A stretch of DNA of 64,000 bases. Origin: Ascidia mentula (lineage: Eukaryota > Chordata > Ascidiacea > Phlebobranchia > Ascidiidae). The first letter of the stretch is position 1; each line of letters begins with the position of its first letter. This document shows, in pieces, positions 19,290 to 31,880 of this stretch. The DNA is taken from positions 13,640,001 to 13,704,000 of the forward strand of contig OX387203.1 in NCBI GenBank assembly GCA_947561715.1, in the 5' to 3' direction. The translations under genes were made by a program, and so were the position numbers. The notes beneath the pieces are model-generated. The model did no database searches and had not been told where the DNA came from. It was given only the letters and a program-made list of their open reading frames with translations.

Positions 19290-19324
19290 AATACACAAAT
19301 ACACAAAAGGGGGGGGTGGTTTAT

Positions 19325-20944
19325 TTAATAAAAAGTTGAGTTAAAGTCATTGGGAATTTTAGCTTTACAGGTACAAACTACTTGTTCCCCGGGCATTATA
19401 TTATACGTGACGCCACAAGTGCAGCTTATTAGCAGGCGTTGGCACCTTTTATTGGTGCAACGAGACGGGCTAAGGTAGGCTTCTTCGGGAGCCCAAGTGC
19501 CACAGCGGCATTTAAAATGTGCTGTGCTGCATAAACATGTTATCTCCTTGCCTGCATATGCTGTGTGGCAGCATGACGTCTTCTTTTGGGGAGACGGAGT
19601 TGGACTTTTCTTGCGTTTGCGGGATTGAACTTTTGTGAACCCGTCTTCGTTCCGCTTATTTGGTTTGGGTGTGGATGACGCCATTGGTTGGTCGCGTACA
19701 TCCATTGAACTGGTTGAAGTTGGGGCGGTATCAGCCAACACGGGCTGCAGGATACTGCGACGTACCGCCTCTGGTGTCTTGATGTTGTTGACAACATTGG
19801 ACGTTGGGGCGCTAGAGGGTGATTGCGCCTCTGAAGTCTTGTTGTTGTTGTTGCTGGGAGTTGTAGCGGTGTTAGCCAACTCGGGCTGCTGCATACTGTG
19901 TTGTACCGCCTCTGGTGTCTTCTTTTCTTCGCCAACATTGGGCGTTGGGGCGCTAGAGGTTGTAAGCGCCTCTGTAGACTTCGCGCCGCTTCCCGTGACG
20001 TCAGCTGTCACGGTTGGCGGCGCATCTTCAGTGGCAACAGCTGCCACATCTTTCTTATTCACAGGTGTGACTTCACGTGTCACACCTGGAGTTGTAACGG
20101 CTTTATCGGCCGTTTCTGGAGCCTTCGCATTTTGCGTCGGGGCGGCCTTATCAGCTGCCTCTGAGGTCTTCGCATTTTGCGTCGGGACGGCCTTATCAGC
20201 CGCCTCTGGCGCCTTCTCGTCGAGCGTTGCGACGAGCGCACCTGCGCTCGCCAACGCCGACTCGCTCTTATCTTTAACTTGCTGTTCTTCAGCACCTGCG
20301 TCTTTCGTTGCGGCTGCAGCCGCTTTTCGCTCTTCTGCATGTTTTGCAAAACTTGGGCATTCGCGTTTAACATGACCCATTTCGTGACAAAAGTCACACT
20401 TCTTGGGCTGTCCTTCGTACGTAACCTCGATTATTTTCTTGCCCAGACGCAGGCGCTCGGGAATATGGTTTTTGGCCAAAATTGAGCTCTTCATTATAAT
20501 GACGCGCTTGCCACAATAGACGCTTTCGTCGTCATAGACTTTCCACCCCTTTTTGACTGGGGCGAACTTCGACATGTATTCTAACAATGCCGACATTTTA
20601 ATACGTGGGTGCACCTTCGACAAAAACACCCGTATTTCGTCGTCGCAGTGGGCGTTGGCGTAGACTGCCTTGCCACTAGCTCTAATTGCGGCAGCGAACT
20701 CTTTGGCTTTGTCAGCGGAAGAGCAGTTAAAGAGCACCTTTCCATTCGGGTAAGGGATAACGCCCTCCAAAGCCCGAATGCTCACTTTAAGCTGTTTTAA
20801 AAGTTTGTACAGCTCTGGCTTCTTAAGCCCAGGGTTAAAGCGGGCTTCAACGTCGAGATTGGGGTCGGTTGCAAAGGGGTCAACCGCTTGCACATTTCCG
20901 GCCGAGACAACAGGCCGGGAAGCTAACGCTTGCGCGTAATTCAT
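19325..20944 (-). CDS. LINE B ORF1: nucleic-acid-binding protein with CCHC knuckle and Cys-rich C terminus
   Basis: The product is a 539-aa counterpart of element A ORF1. The N-terminal 175 residues align with A, including RFNPGLK and DDEIRVFL. One zinc knuckle, C-x2-C-x4-H-x4-C, is at 183-196. The middle is low-complexity but built differently from A: three 15-aa repeats of the KxxEAADKA type, then two longer units, each with KTPEAV and SSAPT-like blocks. The last 82 residues (458-539) carry the same 12-cysteine domain as A. The ATG at 20944 (MNYAQAL) aligns with A; the frame stays open for 64 more codons upstream, through the 5' UTR, but the shared leader block there argues for non-coding. 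Confidence 0.92.
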   Translation of the reverse strand: MNYAQALASRPVVSAGNVQAVDPFATDPNLDVEARFNPGLKKPELYKLLKQLKVSIRALEGVIPYPNGKVLFNCSSADKAKEFAAAIRASGKAVYANAHCDDEIRVFLSKVHPRIKMSALLEYMSKFAPVKKGWKVYDDESVYCGKRVIIMKSSILAKNHIPERLRLGKKIIEVTYEGQPKKCDFCHEMGHVKRECPSFAKHAEERKAAAAATKDAGAEEQQVKDKSESALASAGALVATLDEKAPEAADKAVPTQNAKTSEAADKAAPTQNAKAPETADKAVTTPGVTREVTPVNKKDVAAVATEDAPPTVTADVTGSGAKSTEALTTSSAPTPNVGEEKKTPEAVQHSMQQPELANTATTPSNNNNKTSEAQSPSSAPTSNVVNNIKTPEAVRRSILQPVLADTAPTSTSSMDVRDQPMASSTPKPNKRNEDGFTKVQSRKRKKSPTPSPQKKTSCCHTAYAGKEITCLCSTAHFKCRCGTWAPEEAYLSPSRCTNKRCQRLLISCTCGVTYNIMPGEQVVCTCKAKIPNDFNSTFY

Positions 20945-21190
20945 AATTCTTGCTTGGTTTTGTGCGTCTCCACAACTTACGCACGGGCTGGCCACTGGCA
21001 GCTCACCTCTCCTATCAAACAAATAGCAGCCCTTACAAGGGCTGGGCTGGCTTTGCACAGTGGCCTCAGTTAGTCTAGGACAACAGATCATAAAACAGAA
21101 ATCTAAGGACGAAAACTTGATACTGCTTGAAATCACTGCTGATAGATAGACTCGAATAAATTGCTGTATCGCCGAATAGAGGTCAGAACA
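20945..21190 (-). promoter_or_regulatory. Element B 5' UTR with conserved hairpin block
   Basis: A perfect 8-bp hairpin, CAGCCCTT with AAGGGCTG and a 2-nt loop, lies at 21027-21044. On the sense strand it is followed by TAGGAGAGGTGA and CTGCCAG, as in element A. Stem sequence differs from A but pairing is kept. No promoter motif recognised. Confidence 0.55.
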
Positions 21191-21217
21191 CGTATGCTTG
21201 CCTTATTCAAATAGAAT
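21191..21217 (-). pseudogene. 5' remnant of SL-alpha gene split by element B, donor altered
   Basis: The SL start is at 21217. The 16-nt leader is intact, but the donor reads GCAAGC instead of GTAAGC and one C is lost further on (CATACG for CATCACG). Upstream sequence is unaltered. Among all SL copies this GC donor occurs only here. Confidence 0.8.
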
Positions 21218-21243
21218 GTCGACTGGAGGGAATGGGGCGGAGG

Positions 21244-21270
21244 TTGGCCTGGTGGGCACTTGGAGTGGTT
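21244..21270 (-). promoter_or_regulatory. PSE-like block upstream of the element B-occupied SL gene
   Basis: The conserved 27-nt block at -27 to -53 of the start at 21217 is unchanged and in line with the element B sense strand. Confidence 0.5.
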
Positions 21271-21604
21271 GGGACATCGCAAGCGCGTGGAATGGCAATT
21301 TCCAACACTGAGTGCCGCCGTATTTGCCACATTTGCATCGACAAGGAGAGCATCCTAGCCTCTGGACAGCAATAGGGCATGGTGAGCAAGCATGCTCTGT
21401 GACGTCACAATTTCTATTGTGACAGAGGTCTACACGGTGGGCATTTCCCACCTCCGGTACTTATTCTCATAGAAATAAAATCATGCGCGCCCAAGTACAA
21501 AAGCAGCCTGGCCGCTGTACAGTAATTTGGCATAATGAGCACGAGCCGGCGTCGTCGACGCGGCAACGACGGCGGGGGGCCTTAACAAACGATTACGTAG
21601 TTAA

Positions 21605-24600
21605 AAAGTAGCCCGGACAGGACGTGATGCTTACCTTATTCAAATAGAATGTCGACTGGTGGCAGAGGGTCGGAGCTTGGCCTGGTGGGCACTTGGAGTG
21701 GTTGCGACATGGCAAGCACGTGGAATGGCGATTTTCAACACTGAGAGTGCAGCGGTAATCACCACGCTTGCAACGACAGAAAAGTATGCCTGCCGCTGGA
21801 CAGTAATTGGGCATAATGAGCACGAGCCGTCGTCGTCGACGCGGCAACGACGGCGGGGGGCCTTTGCAAACGATTAAGTAGTTAAAAAGTAGCCCGGACA
21901 GGGCGTGATGCTTACCTTATTCAAATAGAATGTCGACTGGAGGGAATGGGGCGGAGGTTGGCCTGGTGGGCACTTGGAGTGGTTGGGACATCGCAAGCGC
22001 GTGGAATGGCAATTTCCAACACTGAGTGCCGCCGTATTTGCCACATTTGCATCGACAAGGAGAGCATCCTAGCCTCTGGACAGCAATAGGGCATGGTGAG
22101 CAAGCATGCTCTGTGACGTCACAATTTCTATTGTGACAGAGGTCTACACGGTGGGCATTTCCCACCTCCGGTACTTATTCTCATAGAAATAAAATCATGC
22201 GCGCCCAAGTACAAAAGCAGCCTGGCCGCTGTACAGTAATTTGGCATAATGAGCACGAGCCGGCGTCGTCGACGCGGCAACGACGGCGGGGGGCCTTAAC
22301 AAACGATTACGTAGTTAAAAAGTAGCCCGGACAGGACGTGATGCTTACCTTATTCAAATAGAATGTCGACTGGTGGCAGAAGGTCGGAGCTTGGCCTGGT
22401 GGGCACTTGGAGTGGTTGCGACATGGCAAGCACGTGGAATGGCGATTTTCAACACTGAGAGTGCAGCGGTAATCACCACGCTTGCAACGACAGAAAAGTA
22501 TGCCTGCCGCTGGACAGTAATTGGGCATAATGAGCACGAGCCGGCGTCGTCGACGCGGCAACGACGGCGGGGGGCCTTTGCAAACGATTAAGTAGTTAAA
22601 AAGTAGCCCGGACAGGGCGTGATGCTTACCTTATTCAAATAGAATGTCGACTGGTGGCAGAAGGTCGGAGCTTGGCCTGGTGGGCACTTGGAGTGGTTGC
22701 GACATGGCAAGCACGTGGAATGGCAATTTTCAACACTGAGAGTGCAGCGGTAATCACCACGCTTGCAACGACAGAAAAGTATGCCTGCCGCTGGACAGTA
22801 ATTGGGCATAATGAGCACGAGCCGTCGTCGTCGACGCGGCAACGACGGCGGGGGGCCTTTGCAAACGATTAAGTAGTTAAAAAGTAGCCCGGACAGGGCG
22901 TGATGCTTACCTTATTCAAATAGAATGTCGACTGGAGGGAATGGGGCGGAGGTTGGCCTGGTGGGCACTTGGAGTGGTTGGGACATCGCAAGCGCGTGGA
23001 ATGGCAATTTCCAACACTGAGTGCCGCCGTATTTGCCACATTTGCATCGACAAGGAGAGCATCCTAGCCTCTGGACAGCAATAGGGCATGGTGAGCAAGC
23101 ATGCTCTGTGACGTCACAATTTCTATTGTGACAGAGGTCTACACGGTGGGCATTTCCCACCTCCGGTACTTATTCTCATAGAAATAAAATCATGCGCGCC
23201 CAAGTACAAAAGCAGCCTGGCCGCTGTACAGTAATTTGGCATAATGAGCACGAGCCGGCGTCGTCGACGCGGCAACGACGGCGGGGGGCCTTAACAAACG
23301 ATTACGTAGTTAAAAAGTAGCCCGGACAGGACGTGATGCTTACCTTATTCAAATAGAATGTCGACTGGTGGCAGAAGGTCGGAGCTTGGCCTGGTGGGCA
23401 CTTGGAGTGGTTGCGACATGGCAAGCACGTGGAATGGCGATTTTCAACACTGAGAGTGCAGCGGTAATCACCACGCTTGCAACGACAGAAAAGTATGCCT
23501 GCCGCTGGACAGTAATTGGGCATAATGAGCACGAGCCGGCGTCGTCGACGCGGCAACGACGGCGGGGGGCCTTTGCAAACGATTAAGTAGTTAAAAAGTA
23601 GCCCGGACAGGGCGTGATGCTTACCTTATTCAAATAGAATGTCGACTGGTGGCAGAAGGTCGGAGCTTGGCCTGGTGGGCACTTGGAGTGGTTGCGACAT
23701 GGCAAGCACGTGGAATGGCAATTTTCAACACTGAGAGTGCAGCGGTAATCACCACGCTTGCAACGACAGAAAAGTATGCCTGCCGCTGGACAGTAATTGG
23801 GCATAATGAGCACGAGCCGTCGTCGTCGACGCGGCAACGACGGCGGGGGGCCTTTGCAAACGATTAAGTAGTTAAAAAGTAGCCCGGACAGGGCGTGATG
23901 CTTACCTTATTCAAATAGAATGTCGACTGGAGGGAATGGGGCGGAGGTTGGCCTGGTGGGCACTTGGAGTGGTTGGGACATCGCAAGCGCGTGGAATGGC
24001 AATTTCCAACACTGAGTGCCGCCGTATTTGCCACATTTGCATCGACAAGGAGAGCATCCTAGCCTCTGGACAGCAATAGGGCATGGTGAGCAAGCATGCT
24101 CTGTGACGTCACAATTTCTATTGTGACAGAGGTCTACACGGTGGGCATTTCCCACCTCCGGTACTTATTCTCATAGAAATAAAATCATGCGCGCCCAAGT
24201 ACAAAAGCAGCCTGGCCGCTGTACAGTAATTTGGCATAATGAGCACGAGCCGGCGTCGTCGACGCGGCAACGACGGCGGGGGGCCTTAACAAACGATTAC
24301 GTAGTTAAAAAGTAGCCCGGACAGGACGTGATGCTTACCTTATTCAAATAGAATGTCGACTGGTGGCAGAGGGTCGGAGCTTGGCCTGGTGGGCACTTGG
24401 AGTGGTTGCGACATGGCAAGCACGTGGAATGGCGATTTTCAACACTGAGAGTGCAGCGGTAATCACCACGCTTGCAACGACAGAAAAGTATGCCTGCCGC
24501 TGGACAGTAATTGGGCATAATGAGCACGAGCCGTCGTCGTCGACGCGGCAACGACGGCGGGGGGCCTTTGCAAACGATTAAGTAGTTAAAAAGTAGCCCG

Positions 24601-27600
24601 GACAGGGCGTGATGCTTACCTTATTCAAATAGAATGTCGACTGGAGGGAATGGGGCGGAGGTTGGCCTGGTGGGCACTTGGAGTGGTTGGGACATCGCAA
24701 GCGCGTGGAATGGCAATTTCCAACACTGAGTGCCGCCGTATTTGCCACATTTGCATCGACAAGGAGAGCATCCTAGCCTCTGGACAGCAATAGGGCATGG
24801 TGAGCAAGCATGCTCTGTGACGTCACAATTTCTATTGTGACAGAGGTCTACACGGTGGGCATTTCCCACCTCCGGTACTTATTCTCATAGAAATAAAATC
24901 ATGCGCGCCCAAGTACAAAAGCAGCCTGGCCGCTGTACAGTAATTTGGCATAATGAGCACGAGCCGGCGTCGTCGACGCGGCAACGACGGCGGGGGGCCT
25001 TAACAAACGATTACGTAGTTAAAAAGTAGCCCGGACAGGACGTGATGCTTACCTTATTCAAATAGAATGTCGACTGGTGGCAGAAGGTCGGAGCTTGGCC
25101 TGGTGGGCACTTGGAGTGGTTGCGACATGGCAAGCACGTGGAATGGCGATTTTCAACACTGAGAGTGCAGCGGTAATCACCACGCTTGCAACGACAGAAA
25201 AGTATGCCTGCCGCTGGACAGTAATTGGGCATAATGAGCACGAGCCGGCGTCGTCGACGCGGCAACGACGGCGGGGGGCCTTTGCAAACGATTAAGTAGT
25301 TAAAAAGTAGCCCGGACAGGGCGTGATGCTTACCTTATTCAAATAGAATGTCGACTGGTGGCAGAAGGTCGGAGCTTGGCCTGGTGGGCACTTGGAGTGG
25401 TTGCGACATGGCAAGCACGTGGAATGGCAATTTTCAACACTGAGAGTGCAGCGGTAATCACCACGCTTGCAACGACAGAAAAGTATGCCTGCCGCTGGAC
25501 AGTAATTGGGCATAATGAGCACGAGCCGTCGTCGTCGACGCGGCAACGACGGCGGGGGGCCTTTGCAAACGATTAAGTAGTTAAAAAGTAGCCCGGACAG
25601 GGCGTGATGCTTACCTTATTCAAATAGAATGTCGACTGGAGGGAATGGGGCGGAGGTTGGCCTGGTGGGCACTTGGAGTGGTTGGGACATCGCAAGCGCG
25701 TGGAATGGCAATTTCCAACACTGAGTGCCGCCGTATTTGCCACATTTGCATCGACAAGGAGAGCATCCTAGCCTCTGGACAGCAATAGGGCATGGTGAGC
25801 AAGCATGCTCTGTGACGTCACAATTTCTATTGTGACAGAGGTCTACACGGTGGGCATTTCCCACCTCCGGTACTTATTCTCATAGAAATAAAATCATGCG
25901 CGCCCAAGTACAAAAGCAGCCTGGCCGCTGTACAGTAATTTGGCATAATGAGCACGAGCCGGCGTCGTCGACGCGGCAACGACGGCGGGGGGCCTTAACA
26001 AACGATTACGTAGTTAAAAAGTAGCCCGGACAGGACGTGATGCTTACCTTATTCAAATAGAATGTCGACTGGTGGCAGAGGGTCGGAGCTTGGCCTGGTG
26101 GGCACTTGGAGTGGTTGCGACATGGCAAGCACGTGGAATGGCGATTTTCAACACTGAGAGTGCAGCGGTAATCACCACGCTTGCAACGACAGAAAAGTAT
26201 GCCTGCCGCTGGACAGTAATTGGGCATAATGAGCACGAGCCGTCGTCGTCGACGCGGCAACGACGGCGGGGGGCCTTTGCAAACGATTAAGTAGTTAAAA
26301 AGTAGCCCGGACAGGGCGTGATGCTTACCTTATTCAAATAGAATGTCGACTGGAGGGAATGGGGCGGAGGTTGGCCTGGTGGGCACTTGGAGTGGTTGGG
26401 ACATCGCAAGCGCGTGGAATGGCAATTTCCAACACTGAGTGCCGCCGTATTTGCCACATTTGCATCGACAAGGAGAGCATCCTAGCCTCTGGACAGCAAT
26501 AGGGCATGGTGAGCAAGCATGCTCTGTGACGTCACAATTTCTATTGTGACAGAGGTCTACACGGTGGGCATTTCCCACCTCCGGTACTTATTCTCATAGA
26601 AATAAAATCATGCGCGCCCAAGTACAAAAGCAGCCTGGCCGCTGTACAGTAATTTGGCATAATGAGCACGAGCCGGCGTCGTCGACGCGGCAACGACGGC
26701 GGGGGGCCTTAACAAACGATTACGTAGTTAAAAAGTAGCCCGGACAGGACGTGATGCTTACCTTATTCAAATAGAATGTCGACTGGTGGCAGAAGGTCGG
26801 AGCTTGGCCTGGTGGGCACTTGGAGTGGTTGCGACATGGCAAGCACGTGGAATGGCGATTTTCAACACTGAGAGTGCAGCGGTAATCACCACGCTTGCAA
26901 CGACAGAAAAGTATGCCTGCCGCTGGACAGTAATTGGGCATAATGAGCACGAGCCGGCGTCGTCGACGCGGCAACGACGGCGGGGGGCCTTTGCAAACGA
27001 TTAAGTAGTTAAAAAGTAGCCCGGACAGGGCGTGATGCTTACCTTATTCAAATAGAATGTCGACTGGTGGCAGAAGGTCGGAGCTTGGCCTGGTGGGCAC
27101 TTGGAGTGGTTGCGACATGGCAAGCACGTGGAATGGCAATTTTCAACACTGAGAGTGCAGCGGTAATCACCACGCTTGCAACGACAGAAAAGTATGCCTG
27201 CCGCTGGACAGTAATTGGGCATAATGAGCACGAGCCGTCGTCGTCGACGCGGCAACGACGGCGGGGGGCCTTTGCAAACGATTAAGTAGTTAAAAAGTAG
27301 CCCGGACAGGGCGTGATGCTTACCTTATTCAAATAGAATGTCGACTGGAGGGAATGGGGCGGAGGTTGGCCTGGTGGGCACTTGGAGTGGTTGGGACATC
27401 GCAAGCGCGTGGAATGGCAATTTCCAACACTGAGTGCCGCCGTATTTGCCACATTTGCATCGACAAGGAGAGCATCCTAGCCTCTGGACAGCAATAGGGC
27501 ATGGTGAGCAAGCATGCTCTGTGACGTCACAATTTCTATTGTGACAGAGGTCTACACGGTGGGCATTTCCCACCTCCGGTACTTATTCTCATAGAAATAA

Positions 27601-30600
27601 AATCATGCGCGCCCAAGTACAAAAGCAGCCTGGCCGCTGTACAGTAATTTGGCATAATGAGCACGAGCCGGCGTCGTCGACGCGGCAACGACGGCGGGGG
27701 GCCTTAACAAACGATTACGTAGTTAAAAAGTAGCCCGGACAGGACGTGATGCTTACCTTATTCAAATAGAATGTCGACTGGTGGCAGAAGGTCGGAGCTT
27801 GGCCTGGTGGGCACTTGGAGTGGTTGCGACATGGCAAGCACGTGGAATGGCGATTTTCAACACTGAGAGTGCAGCGGTAATCACCACGCTTGCAACGACA
27901 GAAAAGTATGCCTGCCGCTGGACAGTAATTGGGCATAATGAGCACGAGCCGGCGTCGTCGACGCGGCAACGACGGCGGGGGGCCTTTGCAAACGATTAAG
28001 TAGTTAAAAAGTAGCCCGGACAGGGCGTGATGCTTACCTTATTCAAATAGAATGTCGACTGGTGGCAGAAGGTCGGAGCTTGGCCTGGTGGGCACTTGGA
28101 GTGGTTGCGACATGGCAAGCACGTGGAATGGCAATTTTCAACACTGAGAGTGCAGCGGTAATCACCACGCTTGCAACGACAGAAAAGTATGCCTGCCGCT
28201 GGACAGTAATTGGGCATAATGAGCACGAGCCGTCGTCGTCGACGCGGCAACGACGGCGGGGGGCCTTTGCAAACGATTAAGTAGTTAAAAAGTAGCCCGG
28301 ACAGGGCGTGATGCTTACCTTATTCAAATAGAATGTCGACTGGAGGGAATGGGGCGGAGGTTGGCCTGGTGGGCACTTGGAGTGGTTGGGACATCGCAAG
28401 CGCGTGGAATGGCAATTTCCAACACTGAGTGCCGCCGTATTTGCCACATTTGCATCGACAAGGAGAGCATCCTAGCCTCTGGACAGCAATAGGGCATGGT
28501 GAGCAAGCATGCTCTGTGACGTCACAATTTCTATTGTGACAGAGGTCTACACGGTGGGCATTTCCCACCTCCGGTACTTATTCTCATAGAAATAAAATCA
28601 TGCGCGCCCAAGTACAAAAGCAGCCTGGCCGCTGTACAGTAATTTGGCATAATGAGCACGAGCCGGCGTCGTCGACGCGGCAACGACGGCGGGGGGCCTT
28701 AACAAACGATTACGTAGTTAAAAAGTAGCCCGGACAGGACGTGATGCTTACCTTATTCAAATAGAATGTCGACTGGTGGCAGAGGGTCGGAGCTTGGCCT
28801 GGTGGGCACTTGGAGTGGTTGCGACATGGCAAGCACGTGGAATGGCGATTTTCAACACTGAGAGTGCAGCGGTAATCACCACGCTTGCAACGACAGAAAA
28901 GTATGCCTGCCGCTGGACAGTAATTGGGCATAATGAGCACGAGCCGTCGTCGTCGACGCGGCAACGACGGCGGGGGGCCTTTGCAAACGATTAAGTAGTT
29001 AAAAAGTAGCCCGGACAGGGCGTGATGCTTACCTTATTCAAATAGAATGTCGACTGGAGGGAATGGGGCGGAGGTTGGCCTGGTGGGCACTTGGAGTGGT
29101 TGGGACATCGCAAGCGCGTGGAATGGCAATTTCCAACACTGAGTGCCGCCGTATTTGCCACATTTGCATCGACAAGGAGAGCATCCTAGCCTCTGGACAG
29201 CAATAGGGCATGGTGAGCAAGCATGCTCTGTGACGTCACAATTTCTATTGTGACAGAGGTCTACACGGTGGGCATTTCCCACCTCCGGTACTTATTCTCA
29301 TAGAAATAAAATCATGCGCGCCCAAGTACAAAAGCAGCCTGGCCGCTGTACAGTAATTTGGCATAATGAGCACGAGCCGGCGTCGTCGACGCGGCAACGA
29401 CGGCGGGGGGCCTTAACAAACGATTACGTAGTTAAAAAGTAGCCCGGACAGGACGTGATGCTTACCTTATTCAAATAGAATGTCGACTGGTGGCAGAAGG
29501 TCGGAGCTTGGCCTGGTGGGCACTTGGAGTGGTTGCGACATGGCAAGCACGTGGAATGGCGATTTTCAACACTGAGAGTGCAGCGGTAATCACCACGCTT
29601 GCAACGACAGAAAAGTATGCCTGCCGCTGGACAGTAATTGGGCATAATGAGCACGAGCCGGCGTCGTCGACGCGGCAACGACGGCGGGGGGCCTTTGCAA
29701 ACGATTAAGTAGTTAAAAAGTAGCCCGGACAGGGCGTGATGCTTACCTTATTCAAATAGAATGTCGACTGGTGGCAGAAGGTCGGAGCTTGGCCTGGTGG
29801 GCACTTGGAGTGGTTGCGACATGGCAAGCACGTGGAATGGCAATTTTCAACACTGAGAGTGCAGCGGTAATCACCACGCTTGCAACGACAGAAAAGTATG
29901 CCTGCCGCTGGACAGTAATTGGGCATAATGAGCACGAGCCGTCGTCGTCGACGCGGCAACGACGGCGGGGGGCCTTTGCAAACGATTAAGTAGTTAAAAA
30001 GTAGCCCGGACAGGGCGTGATGCTTACCTTATTCAAATAGAATGTCGACTGGAGGGAATGGGGCGGAGGTTGGCCTGGTGGGCACTTGGAGTGGTTGGGA
30101 CATCGCAAGCGCGTGGAATGGCAATTTCCAACACTGAGTGCCGCCGTATTTGCCACATTTGCATCGACAAGGAGAGCATCCTAGCCTCTGGACAGCAATA
30201 GGGCATGGTGAGCAAGCATGCTCTGTGACGTCACAATTTCTATTGTGACAGAGGTCTACACGGTGGGCATTTCCCACCTCCGGTACTTATTCTCATAGAA
30301 ATAAAATCATGCGCGCCCAAGTACAAAAGCAGCCTGGCCGCTGTACAGTAATTTGGCATAATGAGCACGAGCCGGCGTCGTCGACGCGGCAACGACGGCG
30401 GGGGGCCTTAACAAACGATTACGTAGTTAAAAAGTAGCCCGGACAGGACGTGATGCTTACCTTATTCAAATAGAATGTCGACTGGTGGCAGAAGGTCGGA
30501 GCTTGGCCTGGTGGGCACTTGGAGTGGTTGCGACATGGCAAGCACGTGGAATGGCGATTTTCAACACTGAGAGTGCAGCGGTAATCACCACGCTTGCAAC

Positions 30601-31471
30601 GACAGAAAAGTATGCCTGCCGCTGGACAGTAATTGGGCATAATGAGCACGAGCCGGCGTCGTCGACGCGGCAACGACGGCGGGGGGCCTTTGCAAACGAT
30701 TAAGTAGTTAAAAAGTAGCCCGGACAGGGCGTGATGCTTACCTTATTCAAATAGAATGTCGACTGGTGGCAGAAGGTCGGAGCTTGGCCTGGTGGGCACT
30801 TGGAGTGGTTGCGACATGGCAAGCACGTGGAATGGCAATTTTCAACACTGAGAGTGCAGCGGTAATCACCACGCTTGCAACGACAGAAAAGTATGCCTGC
30901 CGCTGGACAGTAATTGGGCATAATGAGCACGAGCCGTCGTCGTCGACGCGGCAACGACGGCGGGGGGCCTTTGCAAACGATTAAGTAGTTAAAAAGTAGC
31001 CCGGACAGGGCGTGATGCTTACCTTATTCAAATAGAATGTCGACTGGAGGGAATGGGGCGGAGGTTGGCCTGGTGGGCACTTGGAGTGGTTGGGACATCG
31101 CAAGCGCGTGGAATGGCAATTTCCAACACTGAGTGCCGCCGTATTTGCCACATTTGCATCGACAAGGAGAGCATCCTAGCCTCTGGACAGCAATAGGGCA
31201 TGGTGAGCAAGCATGCTCTGTGACGTCACAATTTCTATTGTGACAGAGGTCTACACGGTGGGCATTTCCCACCTCCGGTACTTATTCTCATAGAAATAAA
31301 ATCATGCGCGCCCAAGTACAAAAGCAGCCTGGCCGCTGTACAGTAATTTGGCATAATGAGCACGAGCCGGCGTCGTCGACGCGGCAACGACGGCGGGGGG
31401 CCTTAACAAACGATTACGTAGTTAAAAAGTAGCCCGGACAGGACGTGATGCTTACCTTATTCAAATAGAAT
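21605..31471 (-). ncRNA. 30 intact SL RNA genes, array 3
   Basis: Alpha 5' ends: 21931, 22926, 23921, 24635, 25630, 26344, 27339, 28334, 29048, 30043, 31038. Beta: 21650, 22364, 23359, 24354, 25068, 26063, 26777, 27772, 28767, 29481, 30476, 31471. Gamma: 22645, 23640, 25349, 27058, 28053, 29762, 30757. Leader and donor look identical in all of them. Confidence 0.85.
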
Positions 31472-31681
31472 GTCGACTGGTGGCAGAGGGTCGGAGCTTG
31501 GCCTGGTGGGCACTTGGAGTGGTTGCGACATGGCAAGCACGTGGAATGGCGATTTTCAACACTGAGAGTGCAGCGGTAATCACCACGCTTGCAACGACAG
31601 AAAAGTATGCCTGCCGCTGGACAGTAATTGGGCATAATGAGCACGAGCCGTCGTCGTCGACGCGGCAACGACGGCGGGGGG

Positions 31682-31719
31682 CCTTTGCAAACGATTAAGT
31701 AGTTAAAAAGTAGCCCGGA
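31682..31719 (-). pseudogene. 3' remnant of SL-alpha gene split by element A-prime
   Basis: It has the same junction as at 424-461: SL nucleotides from about 34 onward, Sm-like site and 3'-box-like motif, then the element 3' end. Confidence 0.8.
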
Positions 31720-31729
31720 TACTATTTTA

Positions 31730-31755
31730 TTCGGGGCACATCCTGTCCCCACGAA
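31730..31755 (-). promoter_or_regulatory. 3'-terminal stem-loop of element A-prime
   Basis: Same UUCG-GGG/CCC-CGAA stem-loop and GAATAAAATAG end as element A. Confidence 0.6.
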
Positions 31756-31880
31756 TATCACATCAAAGTTGAACAAGGTAAAAGGAGAACGCAACGAATA
31801 AAGGAATGGGTTTGACAATACACAGCGAAAAAAAAAAAAGAAAACGCAAAACACATAAAAATAATCGCATGGGGAGCTAT

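Larger units (their letters stand above)
15490..21190 (-). mobile_element. LINE element B: second L1/Tx1-type family in an SL RNA gene
   Basis: This is a 5.70-kb non-LTR retrotransposon with the same plan as element A: 5' UTR 246 bp, ORF1, 35-nt spacer, ORF2, 338-bp 3' UTR ending in a stem-loop and GAATAAAATAG. Its proteins are collinear with those of A but differ throughout, and the UTRs are mostly unrelated, so it is a distinct family or subfamily rather than a recent copy. Both ORFs are intact. It occupies the same SL-alpha position as A, in the same orientation, with 2-4 extra nt between the conserved 3' terminus and the target. There is no target-site duplication and no poly(A) tail. Confidence 0.93.
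21191..31719 (-). repeat. SL RNA array with higher-order short/long unit pattern
   Basis: B subunits begin at 21203, 21917, 22912, 23907, 24621, 25616, 26330, 27325, 28320, 29034, 30029 and 31024. The steps are 714 (S) or 995 (L) bp in the order S L L S L S L L S L L, then a last S cut by element A-prime. S-L-L (2704 bp) is thus a higher-order unit, present at 21203-23906, 25616-28319 and 28320-31023, with a shortened S-L copy at 23907-25615. All seven L units here share the GCAGAAGG variant. Confidence 0.93.
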
